Of a stretch of 64,000 nt of DNA, positions 40,266 through 50,564 are shown piece by piece. The stretch is from Chloroflexota bacterium. Its GTDB lineage: Bacteria; Chloroflexota; Dehalococcoidia; Lucifugimonadales; Lucifugimonadaceae. The stretch is taken from assembly GCA_027624075.1 (NCBI GenBank), contig JAQBUH010000008.1, positions 1 through 64,000 of the forward strand, written 5' to 3'. Numbering within the stretch: position 1 is the stretch's first letter; each line of letters starts with the position of its first letter. The notes under the pieces were generated by a model. That model did no database searches. It saw only the letters and a list, made by a program, of their open reading frames with translations, and was not told the origin of the DNA. The translations under genes were made by a program, and so were the position numbers.

Positions 40266-40612
40266 TGGCCAGGCAGTCATGGGGTGAGCCGGACGGTATT
40301 CCTGAAGGGTCAGATTTTTCATTGGAGGCGGTCCTGACCGTTAACGGCGCGATAGCTCCGTCCCAGGTGACCTCCAGCGGTGCGATCACGCTGTCGGTCG
40401 AGAACACGGTCGAGCCGATCATTCCTCTACTGATCGACGAGGTACGCGACGCGGTGGACGCGCCCTCGGGACTCGTGCGTTGGAATATCACCGATGCGCA
40501 GTCTTCCGCGTGGCCTGCGGGGACGTTCAACGGCGACATCAAGCTGATCGATTCGGGCGGGATGATCACGTACTGGCCGGTGAGTCTCAAGATCAGGAGC
40601 GTGATCGACTGA
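40265..40612 (+). CDS. phage-like structural/tail-associated protein
   Basis: 'FSLEAVLTVNGAIAPSQVTSSGAITLSVENT...VRWNITDAQSSAWPAGTFNGDIKLIDSGGMITYWPVSLKIRSVID'; position in cluster. Confidence 0.55.
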   Translation: MARQSWGEPDGIPEGSDFSLEAVLTVNGAIAPSQVTSSGAITLSVENTVEPIIPLLIDEVRDAVDAPSGLVRWNITDAQSSAWPAGTFNGDIKLIDSGGMITYWPVSLKIRSVID

Positions 40613-40673
40613 GTCTCCCCTGATCGATTTTCCGGCGAGGTTTAGAGAGCAGCGGATGTGAGGTGAAGGTGAG

Positions 40674-41942
40674 ATGCCGGCAACACAACGGCGGAACAGG
40701 AAGCAGCTTCGGCATTCGATAGGCCTGCTGCTGGGCGCGGTGCGGCACGAAGGTGGCGTTGTCGAATCTAGTCCGTCTGAGGCGTCACAGAACGCGGCGA
40801 AGATCACAGACACCACCCTCGCTTACGGCACAGACAACGAGCACCGCGGCAGGTGGGTCTATGCGACAGACGCAGGCGGCGCAACCCACGTCAGGCGCGT
40901 GTTTGCCTCTTCGCGGGACGAGCGCTCTATAACGGTGTCGAAAGCGTTCCCGGCCGTGCCAGACAGCACGTGGATATACGAGCTCTGGGATATCGATGTG
41001 CCGCCGGGCGTTGTGCATGAGTTCATCAACCAGGCGATCAGCGGCGTCACCCGCAAGGGCTCCGTCGAGGATGTTGACGACACCTTTCACACCGGCGGCC
41101 GTATCAACTCATTTGCTCTGTCTTCCAACTGGACAGGGGTAAGGGATCTTAACTGGCGGTCCGGGTTTGCCGGTCAGCAGATCGCATCGCTGGACCAGCC
41201 GTTGACCGAGCTTACCGCGAACGTGAGCGCCGTTGCCGACTCAGCGGATTTCCGCCAGGGGAGCGCGGCGGCACGGCTAGATGTGGGGGCTGCCGCCGCG
41301 GCCAATGAGGCGCTTGCGGAGGCGGGTTTTACCGCTGTGGACGGTCGAGGCTATGACCGCGTTGAGTTCTGGCACAAGTCGAACGGCGCCATCACCTCGT
41401 CGAACCTCGTCGTGCAACTCAGGCAGGGGTCGTCGACCCATGAGTCGATCCCCGTGCCGGCCACACTGGCCACGCAGAGCGGCCAGTGGCGATACGCCTC
41501 GATGGCACTCACCGCGCCAGAGCGTAACAACGCTATCAACGCGGTCCGCGTGGCGGCGGGGAGTAGCGACGGCGGCGCGATAACCGCATGGCTCGACGAC
41601 GTGAAGCTGGTCAGGTCTAACTCCGAAGTGTGGCATCGGGTGCCGCGCGAGTTCTGGCGAGTTGGCGCAGCCAGCAGGCAATTCACGCTCACAGATGACG
41701 CCCGGCTGCGGGTCACCGGTGTCCGGGCGCCAACGCTACTCGACTCAGACTCGCAAATCTGTGAGGTGGATACGCAGTATGTGATCAATTCGACAGCCGC
41801 AGGCGTGATGCGCTCCAGGAGCGACCGGCGAGGCGCAATCAGAGACGCCGCCATGCAGCAGGCGGACCTGTACGAGCAGATTGCGCAGACCCAGCGCCTC
41901 AGAATGAACACTCCAGCAAACATCAGGTGGGTGGACGACTAA
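40674..41942 (+). CDS. phage-like virion protein
   Basis: 422 aa with jelly-roll-like central region ('GYDRVEFWHKSNGAITSSNLVVQLRQGSSTHESIPVP...WRYASMALTAPE'), RBS upstream, TAATG overlap with next gene. Confidence 0.6.
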   Translation: MPATQRRNRKQLRHSIGLLLGAVRHEGGVVESSPSEASQNAAKITDTTLAYGTDNEHRGRWVYATDAGGATHVRRVFASSRDERSITVSKAFPAVPDSTWIYELWDIDVPPGVVHEFINQAISGVTRKGSVEDVDDTFHTGGRINSFALSSNWTGVRDLNWRSGFAGQQIASLDQPLTELTANVSAVADSADFRQGSAAARLDVGAAAAANEALAEAGFTAVDGRGYDRVEFWHKSNGAITSSNLVVQLRQGSSTHESIPVPATLATQSGQWRYASMALTAPERNNAINAVRVAAGSSDGGAITAWLDDVKLVRSNSEVWHRVPREFWRVGAASRQFTLTDDARLRVTGVRAPTLLDSDSQICEVDTQYVINSTAAGVMRSRSDRRGAIRDAAMQQADLYEQIAQTQRLRMNTPANIRWVDD

Positions 41943-43777
41943 TGGCAAATCCAGCTGTGACCGGAAAAGGGCAGATCTGGCTGGACGGCCGGACCTACTC
42001 AATCGACGGCCCCGTCCAGAGAGAACTGGCGACGCGCTTTGCTCCCAAGACCGTAATCTGGGACTACACAGATGAGTCGAATCCGCTGGTTTCGACTGCC
42101 ACGTGGCGGTCATGGAACGGTGGGTTCGGGCTCGAAACTGTTCGCAGCGCAGACGACTTCAACCGTCACCGGTGGAGTTCCCTCTACACCCGGTTGCCGA
42201 ACCACCTGATGCTGGGGCCGAGCATACGTGAGTTCGGGGGTGGGCTCGGCACCTTCCTCAGCCGTTACTTTGACTTCAACGACGATCTGTATGTGATCGA
42301 CGGGAACAAGGTTCACTTCTACGACGACGCAAACGACAGCTTCGTGCTGGCGCCGGTCCGGATACTCTCTACCGACGTGACAGACGCCACGACCGGAGTG
42401 CTCAACGGCGAGCCGGTGACCGTGATAGCGCAGGGTATCGCGACTGACTGGTCGTCCAACGCAAGTGACTCAGCCGCGTGGAACCGTGATCTGACTGACA
42501 TGACCAGGGTCACTTTCTGGAGAGACCTCCTGTGGGGCACAGACTCTTCGGACCAGCTGTTTTTCACGAACGATCTCAACGATGGTTGGACCCAGGTCGC
42601 GACGCTTCCTGAGCCTTCAGCAGATGTCGTAAACCTGTTTGCCGGGCCGTCAGGAGATCGCGGCGACCCTGAGGCCCTGTACCTCGCCACTCGCCGGGGC
42701 CTGTGGGTGTACGACAACCTCAGCGAACGGTTCCGCAGCACCGGTCTCACGATGCCGCGCTCAAACGCGTCAGCGGCCGCGTGGAACGGATCGGTGTACT
42801 ACACCAACGAGCAACGTGTTTTCCGGTTCACGCCAGGGCCAACGAATGTTGTGGATGATCTAACGCCGGTCGTCGTCTCAGACAGCGTTACTCCCGGAGA
42901 GTTGCTGGGTCACTACCAGGAGGCGCACCCGGGTATTGACGGCGTGTTCTTCCTCACCAGCGGCAAGCCGCACATTCACCAGTGGGACGGCAAGGCGTGG
43001 AGCAGCCTGCCGGGCGATGGGAACGGCGGCTTCCAGGCCAGCGAAGACATGGGTGGCATGTTCCTGTCGACGGCCAAGGGCAAGCACCGCCTTGTGTACG
43101 GTCATCTCAAGTTGTTCGCCTTCAACGGGAGCGTGCGAATAAATCTGCCTGTGCTGAGCACGGACCTCATCGGTCAGAGCGGCCAGGGCTTCATGCACAT
43201 CGGACAGCTCGTCACGCCCTGGTTCGACGGATTCGTCTCGGGGCGAGACAAGCTAGCGGTGAGCATCGGCCTTGAGGTCTCGATTCCAGACTCCGCGGAA
43301 ACTCTCCGGATCACCTATTCGAAGGATGACGGTGCCGTGGCCGGGCAGATTCTCGAACTGAACGATCCGGGTTATCACGCGATCACTGTGCCGATACGAG
43401 ACAAGGATGGTAAGGCCACCGGTGTGCTGTTCGACAGAATCTCACTCGGAGTTGAGATGGAGATCGACCTCGCTGACGCGTCACATCTCCTGCACAGCCC
43501 TGACTTGAAGCGCCTATCGCTGAACTACATCAAGGCCCAGCCCATCCGGTGGGCGTACAGTTTCCTCATCCAGCCGGAAAGTGGTGAGAGCGGCGCTGAG
43601 ATCAGGCGGTCCCTGGAAAAAACGTTCGAGAAGCAGTCCCTGGTCGGGTTCGCATTCCATGATCCGGCTTCGGACTTCGAGGAGGAAAAGCTCGTGACGC
43701 CGATAAGCCTCAGGAGTGAGGAGATTACGGGCCTGGAGGAGCGGGGCAAGTTTCGGATTGTGGTCACGGAGGTCTAG
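41942..43777 (+). CDS. phage-like tail/virion protein, probable beta-propeller-like repeats
   Basis: ~612 aa; repeated 'FYDDANDSFV', 'LYLATRRGLWVYDN', 'VYYTNEQRVFRFT' type blades; coupled to neighbours. Confidence 0.6.
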   Translation: MANPAVTGKGQIWLDGRTYSIDGPVQRELATRFAPKTVIWDYTDESNPLVSTATWRSWNGGFGLETVRSADDFNRHRWSSLYTRLPNHLMLGPSIREFGGGLGTFLSRYFDFNDDLYVIDGNKVHFYDDANDSFVLAPVRILSTDVTDATTGVLNGEPVTVIAQGIATDWSSNASDSAAWNRDLTDMTRVTFWRDLLWGTDSSDQLFFTNDLNDGWTQVATLPEPSADVVNLFAGPSGDRGDPEALYLATRRGLWVYDNLSERFRSTGLTMPRSNASAAAWNGSVYYTNEQRVFRFTPGPTNVVDDLTPVVVSDSVTPGELLGHYQEAHPGIDGVFFLTSGKPHIHQWDGKAWSSLPGDGNGGFQASEDMGGMFLSTAKGKHRLVYGHLKLFAFNGSVRINLPVLSTDLIGQSGQGFMHIGQLVTPWFDGFVSGRDKLAVSIGLEVSIPDSAETLRITYSKDDGAVAGQILELNDPGYHAITVPIRDKDGKATGVLFDRISLGVEMEIDLADASHLLHSPDLKRLSLNYIKAQPIRWAYSFLIQPESGESGAEIRRSLEKTFEKQSLVGFAFHDPASDFEEEKLVTPISLRSEEITGLEERGKFRIVVTEV

Positions 43778-44071
43778 ATGGCAAGGGTAATCATTGCGTC
43801 GCTCAGTGTTGCGGACTCTGTGAGCGCGGTCCAACTGCAGTCTGCGCCAAGGCCCAGGGTGCGGTCTGTAGTGTTCAAGGCACGCGTTGGAAACATCGCC
43901 TCGATCTATCTCGCATCAGACTCCGCCGCGAAGTCGGCCGGGTTCGAGCTTGCGCCGGGAGATCGCGAAGAGTGGTGCGCGCTGCCGGCCACCCTGAAAG
44001 GGTCCACGTACTGGATCTGGGGCGCCTCATCCGGGGACAGGCTCGACTACGCGCTGCTGCTCGAAGAGTGA
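43778..44071 (+). CDS. small hypothetical protein, last gene of structural block A
   Basis: ATG immediately follows the TAG of the preceding gene; 97 aa with plausible composition. Confidence 0.6.
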   Translation: MARVIIASLSVADSVSAVQLQSAPRPRVRSVVFKARVGNIASIYLASDSAAKSAGFELAPGDREEWCALPATLKGSTYWIWGASSGDRLDYALLLEE

Positions 44072-44307
44072 TCGGGAGGCGGGCCTGTGCCGGTCTCTGT
44101 GCCGGTCCGCCGCCGGACTCCCGCCTGGGTTTAGCGCTCACCTGATGTAGAGTATCGCCGCACCCCTGGCGAAACCGGGTCCATCTGTGAATGTCGAGGT
44201 TGGCCGTGCGGAGCCGACGGGTTAGCAGGCGGCCCCTCGCCGTTCACAGAAGGCGTCGGCCGGTATCGCCTGTGAGTGAGTCCGGGGCTGCAGAAAGACG
44301 CTGACCA

Positions 44308-45438
44308 TTGGCCACCTCATATGACGTAATCGTTGCCGGCGTCGGCGGGATGGGCAGCGCCACGGTCTACGAGCTTGCAAAGCGCGGCAGGCGTGTGCTT
44401 GGTCTCGAGAAGTTCGACATCCCGAACGACCAGGGCTCCTCACACGGTGTCAACCGCATCATCCGCCTCGCCTACTACGAGCATCCCTCCTATGTGCCGC
44501 TCCTTCGCCGGTCTTATGAGCTTTGGCGTGAGATAGAGGAACGCGTACAGGAAAAGCTGTTATTCACAACTGGCTCAGTCGACACAGACACCGAAAGCGG
44601 CGAGGTCTTTCGCGGCTCACTGAACTCATGCCAGCTACACGATATTCCGCACGAGGTCCTGACTGCGGCAGAGACGAACCAACGCTTCCCCGGCTACCGG
44701 CTGCCAGGCGGTCACTACTCGTTATTACAGCCGGACGGCGGATTCCTGCTCTCTGAGCGGTGCATCGTCGCATATGCCAACGCCGCGATGGGCCTCGGCG
44801 CCGAGGTCCATGCCCGTGAGGCGGTGCTCGGATGGGACGCGACAGGCTCAGGGACTGTCAGGGTTACCACAGACCGGGGCGACTATGAAGCCGGATCGCT
44901 CGTCATCACGGCAGGCGCATGGAGCGAGAAGCTCATCCCGCAACTTGCAGGTCGCGCCGTCCCCGAGCGGCAGGTGCTCGCGTGGCTGCAGCCGGAAGAC
45001 CCGCATCTATTCTCACCGGACCGTTTTCCAGTATTCAACGCCATGTTTGAGGAAGGCCGCTACTACGGCTTCCCGGTCTTCGGAATCCCCGGGTTCAAGA
45101 TCGGCCGGTACCACCACCTGGACGAGCAGGTCGACGCAGACAACGTGCAGCGTGAAGTGACACGGGAGGATGAGGCGGTCCTGCGTTCAGCCGTGGCCCG
45201 CTACTTCCCTGCGGCGAACGGCAACGTGATGAGCATGAAGACCTGCATGTTCACAAACTCGCCGGACGAGCACTTCATCATTGGCGCGTTGCCGGAGCTC
45301 CCGCAGGTCTCCTTCGCAGCAGGTTTCTCCGGCCATGGGTTCAAGTTCTGCAGCGTGGTCGGTGAGATCATGGCTGACCTCGCGACGCGGCGGCAGACCG
45401 TTCACGACATCGCAATGTTCCGGCCAGGCCGCTTCTAG
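44308..45438 (+). CDS. N-methyl-L-tryptophan oxidase/sarcosine oxidase-like FAD oxidoreductase
   Basis: 'YDVIVAGVGGMGSATVYELAKRGRRVLGLEKFD' FAD-binding motif; 'GSSHGVNRIIRLAYYEHPSYVPLLRRSYELWREIE', 'AAGFSGHGFKFCSVVGEIMADLA'. Start likely non-ATG (ttggccacctcatatgac). Confidence 0.9.
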   Translation: MATSYDVIVAGVGGMGSATVYELAKRGRRVLGLEKFDIPNDQGSSHGVNRIIRLAYYEHPSYVPLLRRSYELWREIEERVQEKLLFTTGSVDTDTESGEVFRGSLNSCQLHDIPHEVLTAAETNQRFPGYRLPGGHYSLLQPDGGFLLSERCIVAYANAAMGLGAEVHAREAVLGWDATGSGTVRVTTDRGDYEAGSLVITAGAWSEKLIPQLAGRAVPERQVLAWLQPEDPHLFSPDRFPVFNAMFEEGRYYGFPVFGIPGFKIGRYHHLDEQVDADNVQREVTREDEAVLRSAVARYFPAANGNVMSMKTCMFTNSPDEHFIIGALPELPQVSFAAGFSGHGFKFCSVVGEIMADLATRRQTVHDIAMFRPGRF

Positions 45439-45484
45439 GTGCGGGGTCGGAGCCGGAGCCGTTGCTGGCGAGACCAATTCCGCG

Positions 45485-46062
45485 TCAGCCACCGAGCGGA
45501 GAAGACTCCAGGACGTGATACTCGCCACCGCGAGCCGGCCCGACTCGTCCGATAAGTTCTATTGTCTCGAACCGCATGAGTCCACTCACGTCGATCTTCT
45601 CGAGGCTCGGCCGCATCAGCGGCACCTCTTCCGGCTTCGCACTCAGCAACGCCGTTGTGTGCGGCCAGTAGTTAGAGTCCACCGAGAATATTCGTTTCGT
45701 TAGCGGGTGTAACGCGGCGACCAACGCGTCGTGAAGCGCGGTGTGAGCAATTACCGGCTTCAACGTGAACGCACATCCCCAGTCTCCGACGCGCGTATCG
45801 CTGAGATCGACCTCGGTCTCGAACGGCGGGTGCTGCGCGGCAACCTGACCGATCGCGGCCTTCACCGCGTCAAGATCGTCCGGCCCCCAGAAATTGTCCA
45901 GTGAACAGTGCGGCCTGGTAGCCAGATCATCGGCGCCGACCAGTTTGTGGAACTTCCTGATCTCGCTCGCCTGTGGCTCCGGCAGGTGAGCCATCACGCC
46001 GTAGATCCGGTATCCGAACTTGTCGTTAGGGAGCGTTGTGTCATCGATAATGCGGACCATTG
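45485..46062 (-). CDS. 2'-5' RNA ligase/cyclic phosphodiesterase superfamily-like protein
   Basis: 'RPHCSLDNFWG' and 'YWPHTTALLSAKPEE' two HxT/S-type motifs; start chosen at MVRIIDDTTLPND. Confidence 0.55.
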
Positions 46063-46145
46063 GAAACCTCCACTCTATGGCTATGCTTTGCCTTATCCAT
46101 AGTCCGGGATGCGGCAAAGTTCCCGGAAATTATGCACATGGCTGC

Positions 46146-46178
46146 GAACATACGCTGTACATGTGCTTGCGTATGTTC
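46146..46178. promoter_or_regulatory. 10-bp perfect inverted repeat, 13-nt spacer (possible operator)
   Basis: 'gaacatacgc tgtacatgtgctt gcgtatgttc' upstream of the minus-strand 2'-5' ligase-like gene. Confidence 0.4.
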
Positions 46179-46210
46179 AATCGACCGGCATAGGCCACGG
46201 TCAGCGCGTC

Positions 46211-46741
46211 TCACCGCGGAAACCAGTGCCGCTTCTCCACAAGACCTCGGACGTACATGAGTTGGCCCACGTGCGCCAGCCCGCCGTGGACCGCTCGAAA
46301 GATCAACGCGGCAACCGTCGCGTCGCCAGAGTCGCCGGCCAGAGCAGTTGTCGACTCGAGGTCGGCCAGTGCTGCGACATGCCGGCGCAGGTACGCGTGT
46401 GCCGCCGCCGCATATTCGCTTAGCGCACCCGCCGAGTCCGGGCGGACCGCGTTCACCTGTTCGTCCGTGTGGCCCCTGCCGTGGTTCGCTGGGTCCGGCG
46501 GCAGCCCGAACCTTGTGTGCCAGCCGTCTGATATCCAGAGTTGATCATGTCCAGAAAGAGCCGCCGCCCTGGCGTCCTGAAGCCGCGCCATGTGCCACGC
46601 GAGCCATCCCATGGAGTTCGCCTCAGGCGATGGCCGCCACATCAATTGCTCAAGCTCCATTCCATCGAGTGAGAGTTGAAGCTCCGTCTGGATGTCGTCC
46701 AGCACCTTGAGCACAAATTCGTTAAGACCCATATCTGTCAC
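46211..46741 (-). CDS. DinB family protein
   Basis: 'LDGMELEQLMWRPSPEANSMGWLAWHMARLQD' and 'IFRAVHGGLAHVGQLMYVRGLV' DinB metal-site His pattern. Confidence 0.85.
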   Translation of the reverse strand: MTDMGLNEFVLKVLDDIQTELQLSLDGMELEQLMWRPSPEANSMGWLAWHMARLQDARAAALSGHDQLWISDGWHTRFGLPPDPANHGRGHTDEQVNAVRPDSAGALSEYAAAAHAYLRRHVAALADLESTTALAGDSGDATVAALIFRAVHGGLAHVGQLMYVRGLVEKRHWFPR

Positions 46742-46754
46742 CTGCTGCCACAGC

Positions 46755-47534
46755 CTATGTCAAACTGGCGGAAATCTTCCTGAGAAACTCTGCGTGAACC
46801 GGGTCGCCAGACACGCTCAAGTCGCTGAGCGGCCCGCGTCCCCACAGCCAGAGATCGAACGCGGCCGGCTCTCCGCTGATCTCGCAATCCCACTCGGCCA
46901 GGTCCTGCTCCAGCATCACCGCAGGGACCTGTGACAACTCCCGGCCGCGCCTGGTGACGCCGGAGAACTTCGCCTCACGAAGCGACCAGTGGCGGTTCTG
47001 CGTGCTCAGTCTAATGATGGCCGAACCCGGTTCCGGCTTCGCCCCTGGCGGAGAACTCGAGATGAAAAGAGTCAGCGCCTCATCGATGCCGTCTTCCGCC
47101 AGGAGAGGGTCGATCGGCGTGACTGCGCCATGTGCAAGCTCAGCGTCGACGCGGTGAATGAGGGTTTCGTGCGCCATACGCCGGAGCCAGAACCCCGCAG
47201 TCTGGTCCGCCTCATGCCAGCTCCACACAGCGGTCGCTGGATCGACAGCGCTGAGCGCCTTGACCAGCAGGGAAGAGCCCTCACTGAACCAGTCGACAAG
47301 ATCGCCTGTCTGTGGCTCCATCGTGAAGTCCCTGTCCGTGAGGCGTTCTCTTACGACAAACGCCTTCTGGCGGTGTAACCGGCCGGTGTGAGCTATCAGG
47401 TCGCGCACCGTCCAGCCGGGGCACGACGGAACAGGCGCGTCCAGCCCGCGTCGGGCCGCCGCACAGAGCGCATCCGAGTCGTGCTTAATCGCGTGCAGGA
47501 ACTGTTCGGCGGTTGGAGCCATGTAGTCGCTCAC
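46755..47534 (-). CDS. maleylpyruvate isomerase family mycothiol-dependent enzyme
   Basis: 'VPSCPGWTVRDLIAHTGRLHRQKAFVV', 'RRMAHETLIHRVDAELAHG' signatures. Confidence 0.88.
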   Translation of the reverse strand: MSDYMAPTAEQFLHAIKHDSDALCAAARRGLDAPVPSCPGWTVRDLIAHTGRLHRQKAFVVRERLTDRDFTMEPQTGDLVDWFSEGSSLLVKALSAVDPATAVWSWHEADQTAGFWLRRMAHETLIHRVDAELAHGAVTPIDPLLAEDGIDEALTLFISSSPPGAKPEPGSAIIRLSTQNRHWSLREAKFSGVTRRGRELSQVPAVMLEQDLAEWDCEISGEPAAFDLWLWGRGPLSDLSVSGDPVHAEFLRKISASLT

Positions 47535-47821
47535 TGAATGGGCTTCGATAGGCCTGCTGGACTGGAAGCATGTTGGTAAAGGCGCCGATTGTACTCCAGG
47601 TCACGGACGAGTCCGGGCACCGCTAAAACCCTCGGCATCACACCCTGATCCAACCTTATTCCAATCCAGTGCCAACGGTTGCCAACACCTGACGCACACC
47701 GTCCGCACGCGTGCCTCAGGCAGTCTCAGTAACTGATACGCGCTCACGAGCCGTTCGCATGGCCAGGCCGGTTGGACTGATCAGTTGGACAAGTCGGGCA
47801 GATGAACTGAGGTAATCGGCT

Positions 47822-48937
47822 GTGACTCGTTGGGTAAGTCTGATTGCTTCGGTCACCGTACTGTTCGCAGCCACAGGCTGTGCCCCCGGTGTTGGCGCAG
47901 AGTCACCGCCTGTGAGTGAAACCCCCGCGATCCCCGGTCCTGCAGGACGTGCGGTGGCTGCGTTCCCGACCTCCACGCCTTGGCCAAGGTTCGGGCCTCC
48001 TCCCGTTACGTCTGCGTCTATCACGGTCACCGCCATTGCTGTAACGCCAGCTCCAGTCGGATCCTCGACGGCAGGGGGTTTGCCTGGCTCGGCGGGGTCG
48101 TCTGCGCCAAATCCAGAGCCGGACATGGCCGTGGACCCCGTCGACCCATCAGACATGCAAGCTTCACCGACGCCCACCGCTGGTCCGGCGCCAACTCCTA
48201 CGGCGATGCCGCCTCTGACTCCGCCGGACAGCTCAGGGACCTTCGTGCCTGCCGTTGCGAAGAACTACGTTGTTCCTGATGAGTGGCACGCAGTTGTCGG
48301 TGACGATGAGATAGTTATTGCACACTCGTCCGGCGCCGCCCGGATCACCCTGCGAGAGCATCGCGTCGACCGGTCAGAGATTCTGTCCCTGCGCGAAATA
48401 ATCTCGCTCGGCGAACCGGATCGCTTCATCGACTGGAGTGAGCGGTCACTCTTGGCTTCGAGGGCGCTGAGCGATCTTGCCCATGAGTTCTCGTACTCCG
48501 GGACGAAACGTGGCGAGCCGTATGTGGCGACTGTGCAGTGGCGTTTGCGCGGAGAGCTGCTCATCGAGGTGGTAACCGAGATGGCTGCGGCACGCTGGTC
48601 CGGCGATTCAAAACTGCGCAACACTGCCGCCCTGGCAGCCGCTTCGTTTAATCCTCTCCCGGACGCGGCTCTTGCATCGGCCGTCGAGATCGAGGGCCAG
48701 CTACTGGTGAGGTTCAACCAGCGGCGCAGCGGGATCTTCCTGTCTTCGGATAGCAGAGCGGGACGGACAGAGTTGACATGCCGTGAAGTGCTCTACGACT
48801 TGCTTTCGCCGCCAGTCTACGTCGGTTCCGGCGTCTGGCTGGTGTTTGCAGTCGGCGACCAGGGCGCGCAGGTATGGCAGATCTTCGAGCCTTCGCTGTC
48901 CATCGTGCCGTCCGCTCACAACACCAGCGGCTGCTGA
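47822..48937 (+). CDS. lipoprotein with Pro/Thr-rich linker, unknown function
   Basis: Signal peptide and lipobox 'VTVLFAATGCAPG', long P/T/S linker, then globular domain; GTG start. Confidence 0.6.
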   Translation: MTRWVSLIASVTVLFAATGCAPGVGAESPPVSETPAIPGPAGRAVAAFPTSTPWPRFGPPPVTSASITVTAIAVTPAPVGSSTAGGLPGSAGSSAPNPEPDMAVDPVDPSDMQASPTPTAGPAPTPTAMPPLTPPDSSGTFVPAVAKNYVVPDEWHAVVGDDEIVIAHSSGAARITLREHRVDRSEILSLREIISLGEPDRFIDWSERSLLASRALSDLAHEFSYSGTKRGEPYVATVQWRLRGELLIEVVTEMAAARWSGDSKLRNTAALAAASFNPLPDAALASAVEIEGQLLVRFNQRRSGIFLSSDSRAGRTELTCREVLYDLLSPPVYVGSGVWLVFAVGDQGAQVWQIFEPSLSIVPSAHNTSGC

Positions 48938-49422
48938 AGATCGAGCATCGCCAGGCTCGCGTCGAATAACCGGCTCACAAGCTCGTCTGCCGATCTGTGC
49001 GTAGTCATCCAAAAAACCTCCTGGCGTGAGACTGCTCGATATTTCTTACTGCGTCATTTCGGGCGGCTATTTCAGGAAGGTGGAATTGCGTCGGCAATCG
49101 TACATCGAAGATGTGCGGCGGTTGAACCGGACGCGATTCGAACCTGCAAAATATTTTTGGGAGGTCTGTCAGCAAGATTTTCGCCGATGCCAGTTACCGT
49201 TGCCACCGGACGCGTGCCGCACGGTTGCCGGCCTGGTAACCGTCGAGTCTCACGGTCCTGTTACGCGGCTACTCTCGGTGTTGCCTGCGAGGCCTGCTCG
49301 CAGACGCGTTTTAGCGTGCAAGCCGATTTCGTACTACCATTCCGCGCCAGGGCAGCGTTCGAGCCAACAACTAGCCATGGGCTCGGTCAATAAGTGATTC
49401 CGGCACATCTGGAGCAGTAAAA

Positions 49423-50439
49423 GTGAAAGCCGCCGTCTACCAGGGTAAACAGCGTTTCGAAGTGACCGACATTGCCGCGCCGGAGCCGGGTCCGGGCCAG
49501 GTCCAGATTAAGGTGCGGCGTTCCGCGATCTGCGGCACAGACGTCCACGCATTCATGTACGGCCTTGCGCCAGCGGGCTCGGTCCTTGGTCATGAGTTCG
49601 CGGGCACGATCTCAAAGCTGGGCAAGGGCGTGACACGGTGGAAGGCGGGCGACCGCGTCATCGGCGGTGGCGGCGAGTGGCCGGAAGGGAAGGCGCCACC
49701 GACCCGGTCCCACCCGCGCTATAACTACCGCACCATGGGTTTTGCGGACACTCGAACGCGAGGCTATGCCGAATACACGGTGCTGGACGAGTGGGCGCCG
49801 TTGCCAATACCCGCAGGTGTGACAGATGAGGCCGCTTCAATTACGGAGCCTTGCTCCGTTGCCGTACACGCCGTCCGGCGATCAGCCCTGCGGCTAGGAG
49901 ACACCGTCGGCGTAATTGGAGCGGGCCCGATCGGCCTGCTGGTGACTCAGGCGGCGCTCGCCGCGGGCGCAAGCCGGGTGATCGTTTCGGAGCCGGCGCC
50001 TGCCCGTGCCGCTGCGGCGCGCCAGTCAGGCGCGGCCGAAGTGGTTGACCCGTTTGAGGTTGACGCGGTCGAACGCATCGTTGAGTTGACCGGCGGAGTG
50101 GGCCCGGACGTGGTGTTTGATTGCGCGGGTCTCAAGAACACATTGGACCAGGCATTTCTCTCTGTCCGGCGCTCTGGCCAGGTGATTCTTGTCGCGGTGC
50201 CGTGGGAGCCGCTGCCGATCTTGCCGTCTGACTGGATGGCGCGCGAGATCGATTTCCGGGCAAGCTGGGGCGGATTGCCCGAGGACTGGCGCATCTCACT
50301 CGACCTGATGCGGCTCGGTAAGGTGAACGCCGGAGTGTTGATCTCCGAAAATAGCTTGATCGACCTCGAGCAGATCCAGGAGACGTTCGAGGCATTGATG
50401 AATCCGTCTGTACAGGTCCAGACGGTTTTCCGGCTGTAG
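49423..50439 (+). CDS. zinc-dependent medium-chain alcohol dehydrogenase family protein
   Basis: 'SAICGTDVHAFMYGLAPAGSVLGHEFAGTISKLGKGV' zinc site and 'VGVIGAGPIGLLVTQAALAAGASRVIVSEP' Rossmann motif. Confidence 0.92.
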   Translation: MKAAVYQGKQRFEVTDIAAPEPGPGQVQIKVRRSAICGTDVHAFMYGLAPAGSVLGHEFAGTISKLGKGVTRWKAGDRVIGGGGEWPEGKAPPTRSHPRYNYRTMGFADTRTRGYAEYTVLDEWAPLPIPAGVTDEAASITEPCSVAVHAVRRSALRLGDTVGVIGAGPIGLLVTQAALAAGASRVIVSEPAPARAAAARQSGAAEVVDPFEVDAVERIVELTGGVGPDVVFDCAGLKNTLDQAFLSVRRSGQVILVAVPWEPLPILPSDWMAREIDFRASWGGLPEDWRISLDLMRLGKVNAGVLISENSLIDLEQIQETFEALMNPSVQVQTVFRL

Positions 50440-50564
50440 ATCGCTCGGTCATGTCACGAGACGCATAAGATGACGCCTGACTGGAGCCGGGCAGACCAAT
50501 TTCCGGCCGTTGACCGTTTCGCTTTTCCATTCAAACCCATCACCTCCAGACAGGAATCCTCTCC

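Noticed and set aside
49128-49160. 'gattcgaacctgc' resembling a minus-strand tRNA T-arm
   Set aside because: The flanking 5-nt arms do not pair (gcagg vs cgcgt) and no acceptor or anticodon arm is present.
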